Shown one piece after another: positions 32,115 through 43,934 of a stretch of DNA of 64,000 nt. Both the position numbers and the translations under genes were made by a program. Every line of letters starts with the position of its first letter. Position 1 is the first letter of the stretch. The notes under the pieces were generated by a model. It was not told the DNA's origin. It was given only the letters and a program-made list of their open reading frames with translations, and did no database searches. This stretch comes from Methylopila henanensis (GTDB lineage: Bacteria > Pseudomonadota > Alphaproteobacteria > Rhizobiales > Methylopilaceae), in the NCBI RefSeq assembly GCF_042681025.1, contig NZ_JBHUER010000010.1, forward strand, positions 735,896 through 799,895, given 5' to 3'.

Positions 32115-33323
32115 TCAGGGGCCGGCGTAGGTCACCCGGTAGATCGCGCCGTTGTGGTCGTCGGAGACCAGCAGCGAGCCGTCCTTCATCACGTGTATGT
32201 CGACCGGGCGGCCGACATACTCGTTGTCCTGCACGAAGCCGGTCAGGAACGGCTCCACGCTGATCACCCGGCCGCGGCCGTCGCGCAGCACCACGGCGAC
32301 GTCCGCGTCCTTCCGGGTGCGGTTCCACGGCCCGTGCCGGGCGACGAAGATCGCGTGCGAATAGGTCGGCGGGAACATGCGCCCCTGGTAGAACCGCATG
32401 CCGAGCGGCGCCATGTGCGGCCCGAGCAGCGCCGCCGGCCGGCGGAACTCGTCGCAGGAACGGCCCCAGCCGAGCTCCGGATCGGTCATGATCCCGGAGT
32501 GGCAGTACGGAAAGCCGAAGTGCTGGCCCGGCTTCGTGACATGGTTCAGCTCGTCGGAGGGCATGTCCTCGGAGAGCCAGTCGCGCTGGTTGTCCGTGAA
32601 CCAGAGATCGCCCGTCACGGGGTCGAAGTCGAAGCCGACGCTGGTGCGCACGCCCTCCGCGACCGTCTCGACGCCGGCGCCGTCGAGGTTCATGCGGATG
32701 ATCCGGCCCTGCTCCGGGCCAGGGGCGCAGGCGTTGCAGGGCGCGTTGACCGAAACGTAGAGCTTGCCGTCCGGCCCGACCCGCAGCGACTTCCAGCTGT
32801 GCTGGCCGCCGGGGGGAAAGCGGTCGTAAATCACCGTCGGCGGTCCGGGGTCGTCGAGGCGGTCCTCGATGCGGTCGAAGCGCAGGATCCGCTGCGGCGT
32901 CGCCACATAGAGCGCGCCGTCGTGGAACTCGATCCCGTTCGGCAGCGGCGTGTCGTCGAGCACCACCTTGAGCTCGCGTCCGCCGCCCGGCTTCGGCGCC
33001 AGCGCGTAGACCCGGTTCGCCACGAACAGGCTCGACACGAAGATCGTGCCGCGGTCGCCCTCGCGGATCATGCGCGCGTCGAGCACGTCGCTCGCGAAGG
33101 TCTCGACCTTGAAGCCGGGCGGGGCGCGCAGCCGCGGCGTCGGCAGCTCCTCGGCCGGGGTAGGCGCCGGAAAGGCCGAGACCGGCGCCATCCGCCGCGC
33201 GGCCTCGCCGCCCGGCCGCCCGATCGACCAGAAGTCCTCGGTCGCCGTCGCGGCAAGCGCCGTCCCGCCGATCAGGGCGGCGGCGATCGCGGCGAAGAGC
33301 GCTCTCGGAAACACACGTGCCAT
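32115..33323 (-). CDS. PQQ-type sugar (sorbosone-like) dehydrogenase
   Basis: A 402-residue secreted beta-propeller with a signal peptide (PRALFAAIAAALIGGTALAA). The core shows the sGDH/L-sorbosone dehydrogenase pattern: LRAPPGFKVETFA, LPNGIEFHDGALYVA, GQHSWKSLRVGPDGKLYVSVNAPCNAC, and a later GWGRSCDEFRRPAA and PVDIHVMKDGSLLVSDDHNGAIYRV. Such enzymes oxidise aldoses or related aldehydes in the periplasm using PQQ. Substrate not known. No pqq genes are in the window. Confidence 0.85.
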   Translation of the reverse strand: MARVFPRALFAAIAAALIGGTALAATATEDFWSIGRPGGEAARRMAPVSAFPAPTPAEELPTPRLRAPPGFKVETFASDVLDARMIREGDRGTIFVSSLFVANRVYALAPKPGGGRELKVVLDDTPLPNGIEFHDGALYVATPQRILRFDRIEDRLDDPGPPTVIYDRFPPGGQHSWKSLRVGPDGKLYVSVNAPCNACAPGPEQGRIIRMNLDGAGVETVAEGVRTSVGFDFDPVTGDLWFTDNQRDWLSEDMPSDELNHVTKPGQHFGFPYCHSGIMTDPELGWGRSCDEFRRPAALLGPHMAPLGMRFYQGRMFPPTYSHAIFVARHGPWNRTRKDADVAVVLRDGRGRVISVEPFLTGFVQDNEYVGRPVDIHVMKDGSLLVSDDHNGAIYRVTYAGP

Positions 33324-33506
33324 GGACCGTCCCCGGCGACTCGACCGCGCCGGCGCTCGAAACGTCCGCCGAAGCTAAGGCCGACCCTGCGCGACGCCAA
33401 GCCGCCGAAGGTCGAGCGACGCGCGGGACCCGGGAACGCCGGAGCGGCGTCGTTCGTTGACGTGGGACGTCGCCGCCGCGCCGCCGCCTGCCCGAAAGGA
33501 CGCTGC

Positions 33507-34775
33507 ATGAATCCGACACTCGCGCGCGCCGTCCCGACGCCCGTTCCGGCGCTCGAACTGTTCGCCTCCATCCGCGCGCACAGCGCCGGTCTCGCCGCCC
33601 CGCTCGGCGACGCCGACGCCACGGTGCAGTCGATGCCCGACGCGAGCCCCGCGAAATGGCATCTCGCGCACACGACCTGGTTCTTCGAGGCGATGGTGCT
33701 GGAGCGCTTCTCGCCCGGCTACGCGCCCTACTCGCCGACCTTCAGCTACCTCTTCAACTCCTATTACGAGACCCTCGGCGCGCGACATCCGCGGCCGCGG
33801 CGGGGCATGATCACCCGTCCGTCGCTCGACGAGGTCATGGCCTATCGCGCCCATGTGGACGCGGCGGTCGAGAGCCTGCTCACCGCGGGCGCGTCCCCGG
33901 AGGCCGAGGAGCTGGTGGAGCTCGGCTGCCACCACGAGCAGCAGCATCAGGAGCTGCTGCTCACCGACATCCTGCATCTCTTCGCGCAGAACCCGCTTCA
34001 TCCGGCCTATCGCGAGCCGGCGCCTGCCGCGGTCGGCCATGAGGCGCCGGAGGCCGGCTGGATCGGCTTCGAGGGCGGGATCGTCGAGATCGGCCATGAC
34101 GGCGCCGGCTTCGGCTACGACTGCGAGGGCCCGCGCCACCGGACGCTGATCGAACCGTTCCGGCTCGCCGACCGGCTCGTCACCAACGCCGAGTGGCTCG
34201 CCTTCGTCGAGGCCGGCGGCTACCGCGACCCGCTGCTCTGGCTGTCCGAGGGCTGGGCGCAGGTCAAAGCCGAAGGCTGGGAGCATCCGCTCTACTGGCT
34301 GGAGCGCGACGGCCTCTGGTGGAGCATGACGCTGAACGGCCTGCAGCCGCTCGATCCGGCCGCGCCGGTCGCCCATGTCAGCTATTTCGAGGCCGACGCC
34401 TTCGCGGCATGGGCGGGCGCGCGCCTGCCGACCGAGGCGGAATGGGAGCACGCGGCGACGAGCCTCGGCGCGCTGCCGCCCCAGACGCCCGACGCGCGGC
34501 TGCGCCCAAAGCCGGCCGAGGACGCGCCCGGCCTCAAGCAGATGTTCGGCGAGGTCTGGCAATGGACCCGCAGCCCGTTCGTCCCCTACCCGCGCTTCGC
34601 CAAGGCCGACGGCGCCGTCGGCGAATACAACGGCAAGTTCATGTGCGGCCAGTTCGTGCTGCGCGGGTCCTCGCTCGCCACGCCGCCCGGCCACGCCCGG
34701 GCGAGCTATCGCAACTTCTTCCAGCCCGACAAGCGGTGGCAGTTCTCCGGACTGCGCCTCGCCGAGGACGCCTGA
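33507..34775 (+). CDS. egtB: Ergothioneine biosynthesis sulfoxide synthase EgtB
   Basis: A 422-residue non-heme iron enzyme that joins hercynine to a thiol (gamma-glutamylcysteine or cysteine) through a C-S bond. The N-terminal DinB-like domain gives iron ligands His55 (KWHLAHTTWF) and His143/His147 (CHHEQQHQE). The C-terminal formylglycine-generating-enzyme-like domain has RLPTEAEWEHAA, GEVWQWTRSPF and the tail RASYRNFFQPDKRWQFSGLRLA. It overlaps egtD by one base (TGATG), so the pair is one unit. Confidence 0.95.
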   Translation: MNPTLARAVPTPVPALELFASIRAHSAGLAAPLGDADATVQSMPDASPAKWHLAHTTWFFEAMVLERFSPGYAPYSPTFSYLFNSYYETLGARHPRPRRGMITRPSLDEVMAYRAHVDAAVESLLTAGASPEAEELVELGCHHEQQHQELLLTDILHLFAQNPLHPAYREPAPAAVGHEAPEAGWIGFEGGIVEIGHDGAGFGYDCEGPRHRTLIEPFRLADRLVTNAEWLAFVEAGGYRDPLLWLSEGWAQVKAEGWEHPLYWLERDGLWWSMTLNGLQPLDPAAPVAHVSYFEADAFAAWAGARLPTEAEWEHAATSLGALPPQTPDARLRPKPAEDAPGLKQMFGEVWQWTRSPFVPYPRFAKADGAVGEYNGKFMCGQFVLRGSSLATPPGHARASYRNFFQPDKRWQFSGLRLAEDA

Positions 34776-35740
34776 TGCTCGACAGACCGAACCCCGCCGC
34801 CGCCCAGCGCGACGCCTTCCGCGCCGACGTGATCGAGGGCCTGTCCCGCCCGGCCAAGTCGCTGCCGAGCCGCTGGCTCTACGACGATCGCGGCTCCGAG
34901 CTGTTCGAGGCGATCACGCGGCTGCCGGAGTACTATCCGACCCGCACAGAGACCAGCATCCTGATGGAGCAGGCCGAGGCGATGGCCGCCTTCTGCGGGC
35001 CGCGCGTCACCCTGATCGAATACGGCGCCGGCGCGAGCCTGAAGACCGAAATCCTGATCGCGGCCCTCGCCGAGCCCGCGGTCTACGCGCCGGTCGACAT
35101 CGCCGGCGACTTCCTGCTCGCCGCGGCCGCCCGGGTGGAGAACCGGTTCCCCTGGCTCGAGATCCGCCCGGTGGTCGCCGACTTCACCGCCGACTTCGAG
35201 CTGCCGCGCGGGCTGCCGTCGCTGAACCGGCGGGTCGGTTTCTTCCCCGGCTCCACCATCGGCAACCTCGCGCCGCATGAGGCGGTCGCCTTCCTCGACC
35301 GCATGCGCGGCCATGTGGACGGAACGGACGCCGGCGAGGCCGGCCGCGCGATCGTCGGCGTCGACCTCGTGAAGGACCTGGCGACGCTGCTCGCGGCCTA
35401 TGACGACGCGGCCGGCGTGACGGCCGCCTTCAACCTCAACCTGCTCGCCCGCGTCGTCCGCGAGCTCGGCGCCGAGGCGGACCTCGACGGCTTCGCCCAC
35501 GAGGCGCGCTGGAACCCGGCCGAGAGCGCGGTCGAGATGCATCTCGTCGCGAAATCGGCGCAGGAGATCCGGCTCGACGGCCATGTCTTCCGCTTCCGCG
35601 CCGGCGAGACGATCCACACCGAAAGCTCGCGCAAGCACACGGTCGAGGGCTTCGGGCGCCTCGCCGCCGCCGCCGGCTGGGACCTCGGCGAGGTCTGGAC
35701 CGACGCCGACGAGGCCTTCGCCGTCGCCGGGCTCGTCTGA
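34775..35740 (+). CDS. egtD: L-histidine N(alpha)-methyltransferase EgtD
   Basis: A 321-residue SAM-dependent enzyme that trimethylates histidine to hercynine, the first step of ergothioneine synthesis. It has SRWLYDDRGSELFEAITRLP, the SAM motif IEYGAGASLKTEILI, GFFPGSTIGNLAPHEA and the late YTE/SRKHT region (IHTESSRKHTVEGF). Start overlaps the egtB stop. Genes for the later lyase (EgtE) are not seen here. Confidence 0.95.
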   Translation: MLDRPNPAAAQRDAFRADVIEGLSRPAKSLPSRWLYDDRGSELFEAITRLPEYYPTRTETSILMEQAEAMAAFCGPRVTLIEYGAGASLKTEILIAALAEPAVYAPVDIAGDFLLAAAARVENRFPWLEIRPVVADFTADFELPRGLPSLNRRVGFFPGSTIGNLAPHEAVAFLDRMRGHVDGTDAGEAGRAIVGVDLVKDLATLLAAYDDAAGVTAAFNLNLLARVVRELGAEADLDGFAHEARWNPAESAVEMHLVAKSAQEIRLDGHVFRFRAGETIHTESSRKHTVEGFGRLAAAAGWDLGEVWTDADEAFAVAGLV

Positions 35741-35875
35741 GCGCGCTCTCCGGCCGCCCCCATCCGACTTCGGGAGGGGGTGGCTGATCCGCCCGCGCCG
35801 TGGCAAACGTAAGCGGTTCATAAGAGGGAGCGGCCGCGCGACGCACGCGGCGCCCGACGAGGAGAGGGTTGTTTC

Positions 35876-36286
35876 ATGTCCGCCACGCGTATCGTCCGCC
35901 CATTCGCAGCCCTGGCGCTGCTCGCCTGCGCCGCGAGCGCCGCGCTGGCGCAGGGCGCGCCCTCGGCGGAAGGGCCTCAGCGCGCCGCCAACCCGGAGCA
36001 GTCCGCCGAGGTCGACGCCAAATACGTCGCCGCCTGCAGCGCCAAGGTCCCGAAAGAGCTCTGCGGCTGCGTCGTCGGCGTCGCCAACGTCCACATCAAC
36101 GACATCGCCGAGCGGCAGGTGTTCTACGACTACATGATGGGCGAGGTGGACAAGGCGAAGGCCCAGCGCGCGATGTTCTCGCCGGAGAAGTCCCGCACCT
36201 TCAACGTCGCGCTGCAGAAGGCCGACAGCCTGCTCGGCCAGGAATGCGACAAGTTCAAGCCCAAGGACGCCGCTCCGCCGAAGTAG
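35876..36286 (+). CDS. Small secreted cysteine-containing protein
   Basis: A 136-residue protein with a signal peptide (IVRPFAALALLACAASAALA, then cleavage near AQG). The mature part is helical and carries four cysteines (AACSAKVPKELCGCVVG and a later QECDKF), suggesting disulfides in the periplasm. A GGAGAGG ribosome site precedes the ATG. I do not recognise a named family. Confidence 0.7.
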   Translation: MSATRIVRPFAALALLACAASAALAQGAPSAEGPQRAANPEQSAEVDAKYVAACSAKVPKELCGCVVGVANVHINDIAERQVFYDYMMGEVDKAKAQRAMFSPEKSRTFNVALQKADSLLGQECDKFKPKDAAPPK

Positions 36287-36325
36287 TTTTTGGCTCCGTC
36301 CGCCCGGCGCCCTCCGCCATCAGTC

Positions 36326-36402
36326 TCGGGCTCGACCGGAGGATCCATCGGCGCGGATGCGCCGGTTGCGGATGGATGACCGGATCAAGCCCGACCACGA
36401 CG
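36326..36402. repeat. Dispersed palindromic repeat, copy A
   Basis: TCGGGCTCGACCGGAGGAT on the left and GGATGGATGACCGGATCAAG with CCCGACCACGACGG on the right form an imperfect hairpin. The same two-arm pattern occurs at 37977-38064, 39320-39405 and 58115-58206. No gene is encoded. Confidence 0.65.
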
Positions 36403-36599
36403 GCCGCGCGCGCGACAACGACAGCGCGCGCCTTCGCCGTCGCGGGAGCATAAACCTCCGGCGTCGGCGGGCGCTTCGCATCGGACGGAAAGCGGCTCTC
36501 CGGCGTCGAAGGCGGCCTCGTCCCGCAGGGTTAAAGACGTCTCCGACCTTATGGCTCCTCTGCATAGGCGCGGCCCCGTCCTCGTGCAGGGCGGGTCGC

Positions 36600-36804
36600 T
36601 CACGCCCGGCGCGAACCTACCTCCGAGGGTTTTGAACCTCCCCAGACGGGCGTCGCGCGCCGCGCGTCCTTCCGACGTCCCAGGGATCCGGCTTCCGGTA
36701 GGGCTGAACCCGCAGGCGCGGCCCCTGTCCCCGCATGGCCGGCCGGTCCGGACACGCCTCCTGTGATTAGGAAGGGTCTTGGAACCGTGCGCGCGGGCGG
36801 CGGG
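36600..36804 (-). ncRNA. Candidate structured RNA, possibly 6S RNA (ssrS)
   Basis: A gene-free 205-bp block that can fold end to end on the minus strand. The ends pair (CGCCCGCGCG near 36800 with CGCG-C-CGGGCG near 36604), an inner pair CGTGTCC/GGACGCG closes an apical arm, and small hairpins GGG-TTCAG-CCC and CCGG-AAG-CCGG sit at the tip. Two unpaired-looking strands (GGTTCCAAGACCC and GGTTCAAAACCC) face each other as in the open bubble of 6S RNA. A -10-like TAGACT with TTGCTC 16 bp upstream precedes it. Identity as 6S is inference from fold and my memory of alphaproteobacterial examples; it could be another RNA. Confidence 0.45.
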
Positions 36805-36811
36805 AGTCTAA

Positions 36812-36825
36812 CGGAATATATTCCG
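36812..36825. promoter_or_regulatory. Perfect 14-bp palindrome CGGAATATATTCCG
   Basis: It lies just upstream (minus strand) of the candidate RNA and at the edge of the AT-rich island, overlapping the proposed promoter. It could be an operator. Confidence 0.35.
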
Positions 36826-36906
36826 AGAGCAACCAATCGCCATCTTCCCCCAAATAGATTGCTCGCCTTCTATATAAGATGGATATCTCTCAATTTATAA
36901 TGTTCT

Positions 36907-37794
36907 TTAGGGTATACGTTGAGCAAATCTTGATAGAACATCTGGATTATATGATGGATCTGTAGCCAACCAATCGTAAGGAATTACATCTGCTCCAGAA
37001 ATTTCTACCAATTTATTAATTAGCCCCATTCCTAAAAGCCGAAGATTATCTCGGAACATAATAGGAGTATTAATCCAATCAGCTTCACTCCCTGCCTCAA
37101 ACGGAAATATCGGAAATACCCCTACGCTTCGGCCATAAACATCTTGCTCAATTCGAGCGATGCCCGGTTGAATGGCTACCGTGTGAGTTATTAGCCTTCC
37201 GATTTTTATCGTTGTAACATGAACGTTCCGTGGATAATATTTACCGCTTACCGGCTCCTCCGTTAGGATACAAGATGGTTTGTGCAAGAATGTTACATCT
37301 TGCATGCCACTCGCACGGCCAACAAAAACTCCCCAATGTTTCGGGGGTTTCCGCCAATGATAGAAATACGTCCTATCAACTTCCGATATCCCGCTATCCT
37401 CCTCAAACGAAGACCCGAGCGTAACATTTGTCATTACAACCCAAGCAACAATCGTACGCAATTGATCTCGATCAAATTTACCCCATTCCCCCATTATGAA
37501 ACGAGATACTATCGGAATCGCCTGCTCCTGAAGATCGCTCATCCAACCCGTATTACATGACAAACAGACACGACGTAGCTGGCGCGTAGCTACGTCGCCA
37601 TTTCGCACCCTACGTTCCAGGCGCATTTTTAACCCGGTAGGGTCTAATCTATTATTGGTAAACGCCGTCACCACATGACGCAGATCCGCTCTCGGGATAT
37701 ATTTTCTTACCCAGTTCGGTATTACGTGCTCTTTGGACATTGGCCGCCGTTCACCACAGTATATGCACTTATACGGAGGCGTAGACTCGACCAT
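36907..37794 (-). CDS. HNH-like zinc protein in AT-rich island
   Basis: A 295-residue protein of foreign look: its DNA is far more AT-rich than all neighbours and uses A/T-ending codons. The N-terminus has two CxxC knuckles (CIYCGE and CLSCNTGW) with SKEHVIPNWV between them, the arrangement of an HNH/treble-clef nuclease in which the EH pair would bind metal. The remaining 200 residues are unrecognised. HNH proteins of this sort occur in mobile and defence islands, but a nuclease role is inferred. I chose ATG at 37794; a GTG at 37803 adds three residues. It is likely a single-gene insert. Confidence 0.7.
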   Translation of the reverse strand: MVESTPPYKCIYCGERRPMSKEHVIPNWVRKYIPRADLRHVVTAFTNNRLDPTGLKMRLERRVRNGDVATRQLRRVCLSCNTGWMSDLQEQAIPIVSRFIMGEWGKFDRDQLRTIVAWVVMTNVTLGSSFEEDSGISEVDRTYFYHWRKPPKHWGVFVGRASGMQDVTFLHKPSCILTEEPVSGKYYPRNVHVTTIKIGRLITHTVAIQPGIARIEQDVYGRSVGVFPIFPFEAGSEADWINTPIMFRDNLRLLGMGLINKLVEISGADVIPYDWLATDPSYNPDVLSRFAQRIP

Positions 37795-37803
37795 TTCGCG
37801 CAC

Positions 37804-38180
37804 TCTTCTGAAGTCACTAACGCATAAATAGAATATAAATTTACAGCATCAACATCCGGGCAAATACGAAGGTAATTCCGCCTCGATCGAAACGCTCGAC
37901 GTACATCGCTCCCTGACGGCCTTTGGGCTGGAGCCGTCGCGAACGGAGCGAAGACCATAAGTACCTGACCACAGGCGACGTCATCCTTCGGCTTGGCTGC
38001 GGAATCCATCCCGCGTGCCGAGCGCTTGGCGACACGGACGGCCCGGCCAAGCCAGAGGATGGCGCTCTGACGAGCGCCGGCCGCCGCCTCCCATCGCCCG
38101 GACCTCTCCCTCGTGGGAGAGCGGCGACATCTTCGTAGCGTTCCGACAGGCGACGCGGCGAGGGCCGCGCCGCCGTGCGC
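37804..38180. other. Intergenic region: end of AT-rich island and repeats
   Basis: No gene is convincing here. The AT-rich composition ends near 37870; then come a repeat copy (37977-38064) and a small CTCTCCC/GGGAGAG hairpin (38104-38121) before the aquaporin stop. Confidence 0.6.
37977..38064. repeat. Dispersed palindromic repeat, copy F
   Basis: GACGTCATCCTTCGGCTTGG and GGAATCCATCC on the left, GGACGGCCCGGCCAAGCC and AGAGGATGGCG on the right: a diverged copy of the family. With copy A it brackets the RNA and the AT-rich gene. Confidence 0.6.
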
Positions 38181-38912
38181 TCAGCGGCGCTCTTCCACCA
38201 CCGAGGTGTCGACCAGCGCGCCGTCGTTGTAGAGCCAGCGGGCCAGAACGCCCGCGACGATCGCGCCGGCGATCGGGGCGAGCCAGAACAGCCAGAGCTG
38301 GCCGACATAGTCGGCTCCGCCGAACAGCGCCGGGCCGGTGGAGCGCGCCGGGTTCACCGAGGTGTTGGTCACCGGGATGGTGATCAGGTGGATCAGCGTC
38401 AGCGCGAGCCCGATCGGGATGCCGGCGAAGCCGGTCGCCGCGCCCTTCGAGGTGGCGCCCAGAATGATGAACAGGAAGAAGAAGGTCGCAAGCAGCTCCG
38501 TCAGGAACGAAGCGCCGAGCGTGTAGCCGCCGGGGCTGAGCGCGCCGTAGCCGTTGGAGGCGAAGCCGCCGGGGACCCAGCCGGCCTTGCCGGAGGCGAT
38601 GGCGTAGAGCACGGCCGCGCCGACCACCGCTCCGATCACCTGCGCGACGATGTAGGGGACGACGTGCTTGTTGGCGCAGCGGCCCGCCGCCCATAGGCCG
38701 AGCGTCACCGCCGGGTTGAAATGCCCCCCGGAGATGTGGCCGACGGCGTAGGCCATGGACAGCACGGTGAGGCCGAAGGCGAAGGCGACGCCCAGGAAGC
38801 CGATGCCGAGCTCCGGATAGGCGGCGGCGAGCACGGCCGCGCCGCAGCCGCCGAAGGTGAGCCAGAAGGTGCCGAAGAATTCGGCGGTCACCCGCCGGGC
38901 GATGTCCGTCAT
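38181..38912 (-). CDS. aqpZ: Aquaporin Z
   Basis: A 243-residue inner-membrane water channel with six membrane segments and two NPA loops (SGGHFNPAVTLGLW and TSVNPARSTGPAL). The Arg after the second NPA is the selectivity-filter residue. The narrow-filter pattern fits a water-specific AqpZ rather than a glycerol facilitator. It is divergent from uvrB across 195 bp. Confidence 0.93.
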   Translation of the reverse strand: MTDIARRVTAEFFGTFWLTFGGCGAAVLAAAYPELGIGFLGVAFAFGLTVLSMAYAVGHISGGHFNPAVTLGLWAAGRCANKHVVPYIVAQVIGAVVGAAVLYAIASGKAGWVPGGFASNGYGALSPGGYTLGASFLTELLATFFFLFIILGATSKGAATGFAGIPIGLALTLIHLITIPVTNTSVNPARSTGPALFGGADYVGQLWLFWLAPIAGAIVAGVLARWLYNDGALVDTSVVEERR

Positions 38913-39107
38913 GAAAGCCCCCTTGCTGCGCGCCCTTCCCCGAGAAGGGCCGGAGCAGGATTACCCGTAAGTGTTCCGTTGAATAGCTCGCCAAAGGTCG
39001 AGCGGCGGGGGACCCGGCGGCCAGCCTGCGCGGCGCCTTGGGCGGCGCGGGCGTTCGCCACATGTTCTCCCCTCGCAATGGCGCGGAAGACGTTCCATAT
39101 TCCCCTC

Positions 39108-41969
<2,862 letters not shown>

Positions 41970-42794
41970 CCGACTTCAGGCGCAGGTGAACGCCTTTCTG
42001 CCTCTGCTCGGAGCGATCCACCTCGAACAGGCCCGCCGCCTCGACGAGGTCGCTGAGGCGGGAGAAGCCGTAGTTGCGGGGGTCGAAGTCGGGCGCCTGC
42101 TTGGCGATGCGGCTGCCGACGGCGCTGAGATTGGCCCAGCCGCTCTCGTCCGCGACCGCCGCGGCGGCCGCCCGCAGCAGCGCCTTGCCCGCGTCGTCGA
42201 TCGCCCGCCGGGACGCAGGAGCGGGCCTGGCCTCGTCCGGCGCCTCGGCGGGCGCGCCCAGCACGTCGAAATAGACGAACTTGTCGCATGCCGTGATGAA
42301 CGGCCTCGGCGTCTTCCGTTCGCCGAAGCCGTAGACCGGCACCGCCTGCTCCCGGATGCGCTGCGCCAGCCGCACGAAGTCGCTGTCGCTCGACACGAGG
42401 CAGAACCCGTCGAACCTGCCGGTGTAGAGCAGATCCATCGCGTCGATGATCATCGCGCCGTCGGTCGCGCCCTTGCCCGTCGTGTAGGCGAACTGCTGGA
42501 TGGGCTGGAGCGAATGCTCCAGAAGACAGGCTTTCCAGCCCTTGAGGTTGGGGCTGGTCCAATCGCCGTAGACGCGCCGGACGCCGGACGCGCCATAGGT
42601 CGCGACCTCCGCCAGCAGCCCCTCGATCACCTTCGGGGACACGTTGTCCCCGTCGATCAGCACGGCGAGGGTGGGCGCGCGGTCGGCGGCGCCGTCGGCG
42701 GGACGTGTCACAGGCGGTCTCCTGAATGCGACGCCGGGTCGATCGTAGACGACGCCTCGGCTCTTTCCGAGGCCGCATTCGCGCCGTCCCTGGG

Positions 42795-43847
42795 TCAGGC
42801 CCGGAACGTCACCTCGGCTGGGCCCTCGCCCACGCGGCCGACGACGCTCGCGGCGGCGAAGCCGGCCGCGCGGCAGGTTTCGAGCACGCGCTCAACGGCG
42901 TCGGGGGCGACGGCGACCAGCAGGCCGCCGCTCGTCTGCGGGTCGCACATCAGCGCGCGGCGCCAGAGCGGGCGGTCCTCCGGCCAGCGCACGGCGTCGC
43001 CGTAGCTCGTCCAGTTGCGGCCCGAGGCGCCGGTGACGTAGCCCGCCTCCGCGAGCGCCAGAGCCCCTTCAAGCAGCGGCACGGCCGCCTCGTCGATCTC
43101 GGCCGAGACGCCGGAGCCGCGGCACATCTCGAGCAGGTGGCCGAGCAGCCCGAAGCCGGTCACGTCCGTCATGGCGTGGACGCCGTCGAGCGCGGCGAGC
43201 GCGGGACCGACCCTGTTGAGCGTTGTGGTCGAGGCGATCATGGCGCGGTAGGCGGCGTCGCCGAGCTCGCCCTTCTTCATCGCCGCCGAGAAGATCCCGA
43301 CGCCGAGGCCCTTGGTCAGCACCAGCGCGTCGCCGGGCTTCGCGCTCGCGTTCGTCAGCACGCGGTCGGGACGCGTCAGACCGATCGCGACCAGGCCGTA
43401 GATCGGCTCGGGCGAGTCGATGGAATGTCCGCCGACGATCGGAATTCCGGCCCGGCCGCAAGTCTCGGCGCCGCCGGCGAGAATGTCCTGCGCGGTCTCG
43501 ACCGGGATGGTCGAGATCGGCATGCCGACGATCGCCAGCGCGAACAGCGGCGTTCCGCCCATGGCGTAGACGTCCGACAGCGCGTTGGTGGCGGCGATGC
43601 GGCCGAACTGGAACGGGTCGTCGACGATCGGGGTGAAGAAGTCGGTGGTGGCGATGATCGCCTGATCGTCGTTCAGCCGGTAGACCGCGGCGTCGTCGGA
43701 GGTCTCGGTCCCGACCAGCAGATCGGCGCAGGCCGCCGGAACCGGCATCTTTTTGAGGATGTCCTGCAGCACCGCCGGCGCCAGTTTGCAGCCGCAGCCG
43801 CCGCCATGGGCCATGGAGGTGAGACGGATGGCGGGCTTGTCGTCCAT
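42795..43847 (-). CDS. selD: Selenide, water dikinase SelD
   Basis: A 350-residue enzyme that makes selenophosphate from selenide and ATP, the selenium donor for selenocysteine and 2-selenouridine. The glycine-rich loop HGGGCGCK has Cys18 in the place of the catalytic Cys/Sec of E. coli SelD, so this is the cysteine form. GGHSIDSPEPIYGL, TDVTGFGLLGHL and DPQTSGGLLVAV are the family motifs. No selA, selB, selC or selU is in the window. Confidence 0.95.
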   Translation of the reverse strand: MDDKPAIRLTSMAHGGGCGCKLAPAVLQDILKKMPVPAACADLLVGTETSDDAAVYRLNDDQAIIATTDFFTPIVDDPFQFGRIAATNALSDVYAMGGTPLFALAIVGMPISTIPVETAQDILAGGAETCGRAGIPIVGGHSIDSPEPIYGLVAIGLTRPDRVLTNASAKPGDALVLTKGLGVGIFSAAMKKGELGDAAYRAMIASTTTLNRVGPALAALDGVHAMTDVTGFGLLGHLLEMCRGSGVSAEIDEAAVPLLEGALALAEAGYVTGASGRNWTSYGDAVRWPEDRPLWRRALMCDPQTSGGLLVAVAPDAVERVLETCRAAGFAAASVVGRVGEGPAEVTFRA

Positions 43848-43934
43848 GGGAGTCCTCGCGCGTTTTGCGCGGAGCCTAACGCGCGGAGCTGCCGCAGGCG
43901 AGCCGCAGGCGCGGCTCCGCGCCGCGTCGCAGGT

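Noticed and set aside
36540..36825. tmRNA, RNase P RNA or SRP RNA in the gene-free block
   Set aside because: No tag-peptide codons, no conserved RNase P start sequence and no SRP tip motif could be found on either strand.
38969..39070. Possible LexA box upstream of uvrB
   Set aside because: The alphaproteobacterial box is GTTC-N7-GTTC; here only single GTTC half-sites (for example GTTCCGTTGAATAGC) are present.
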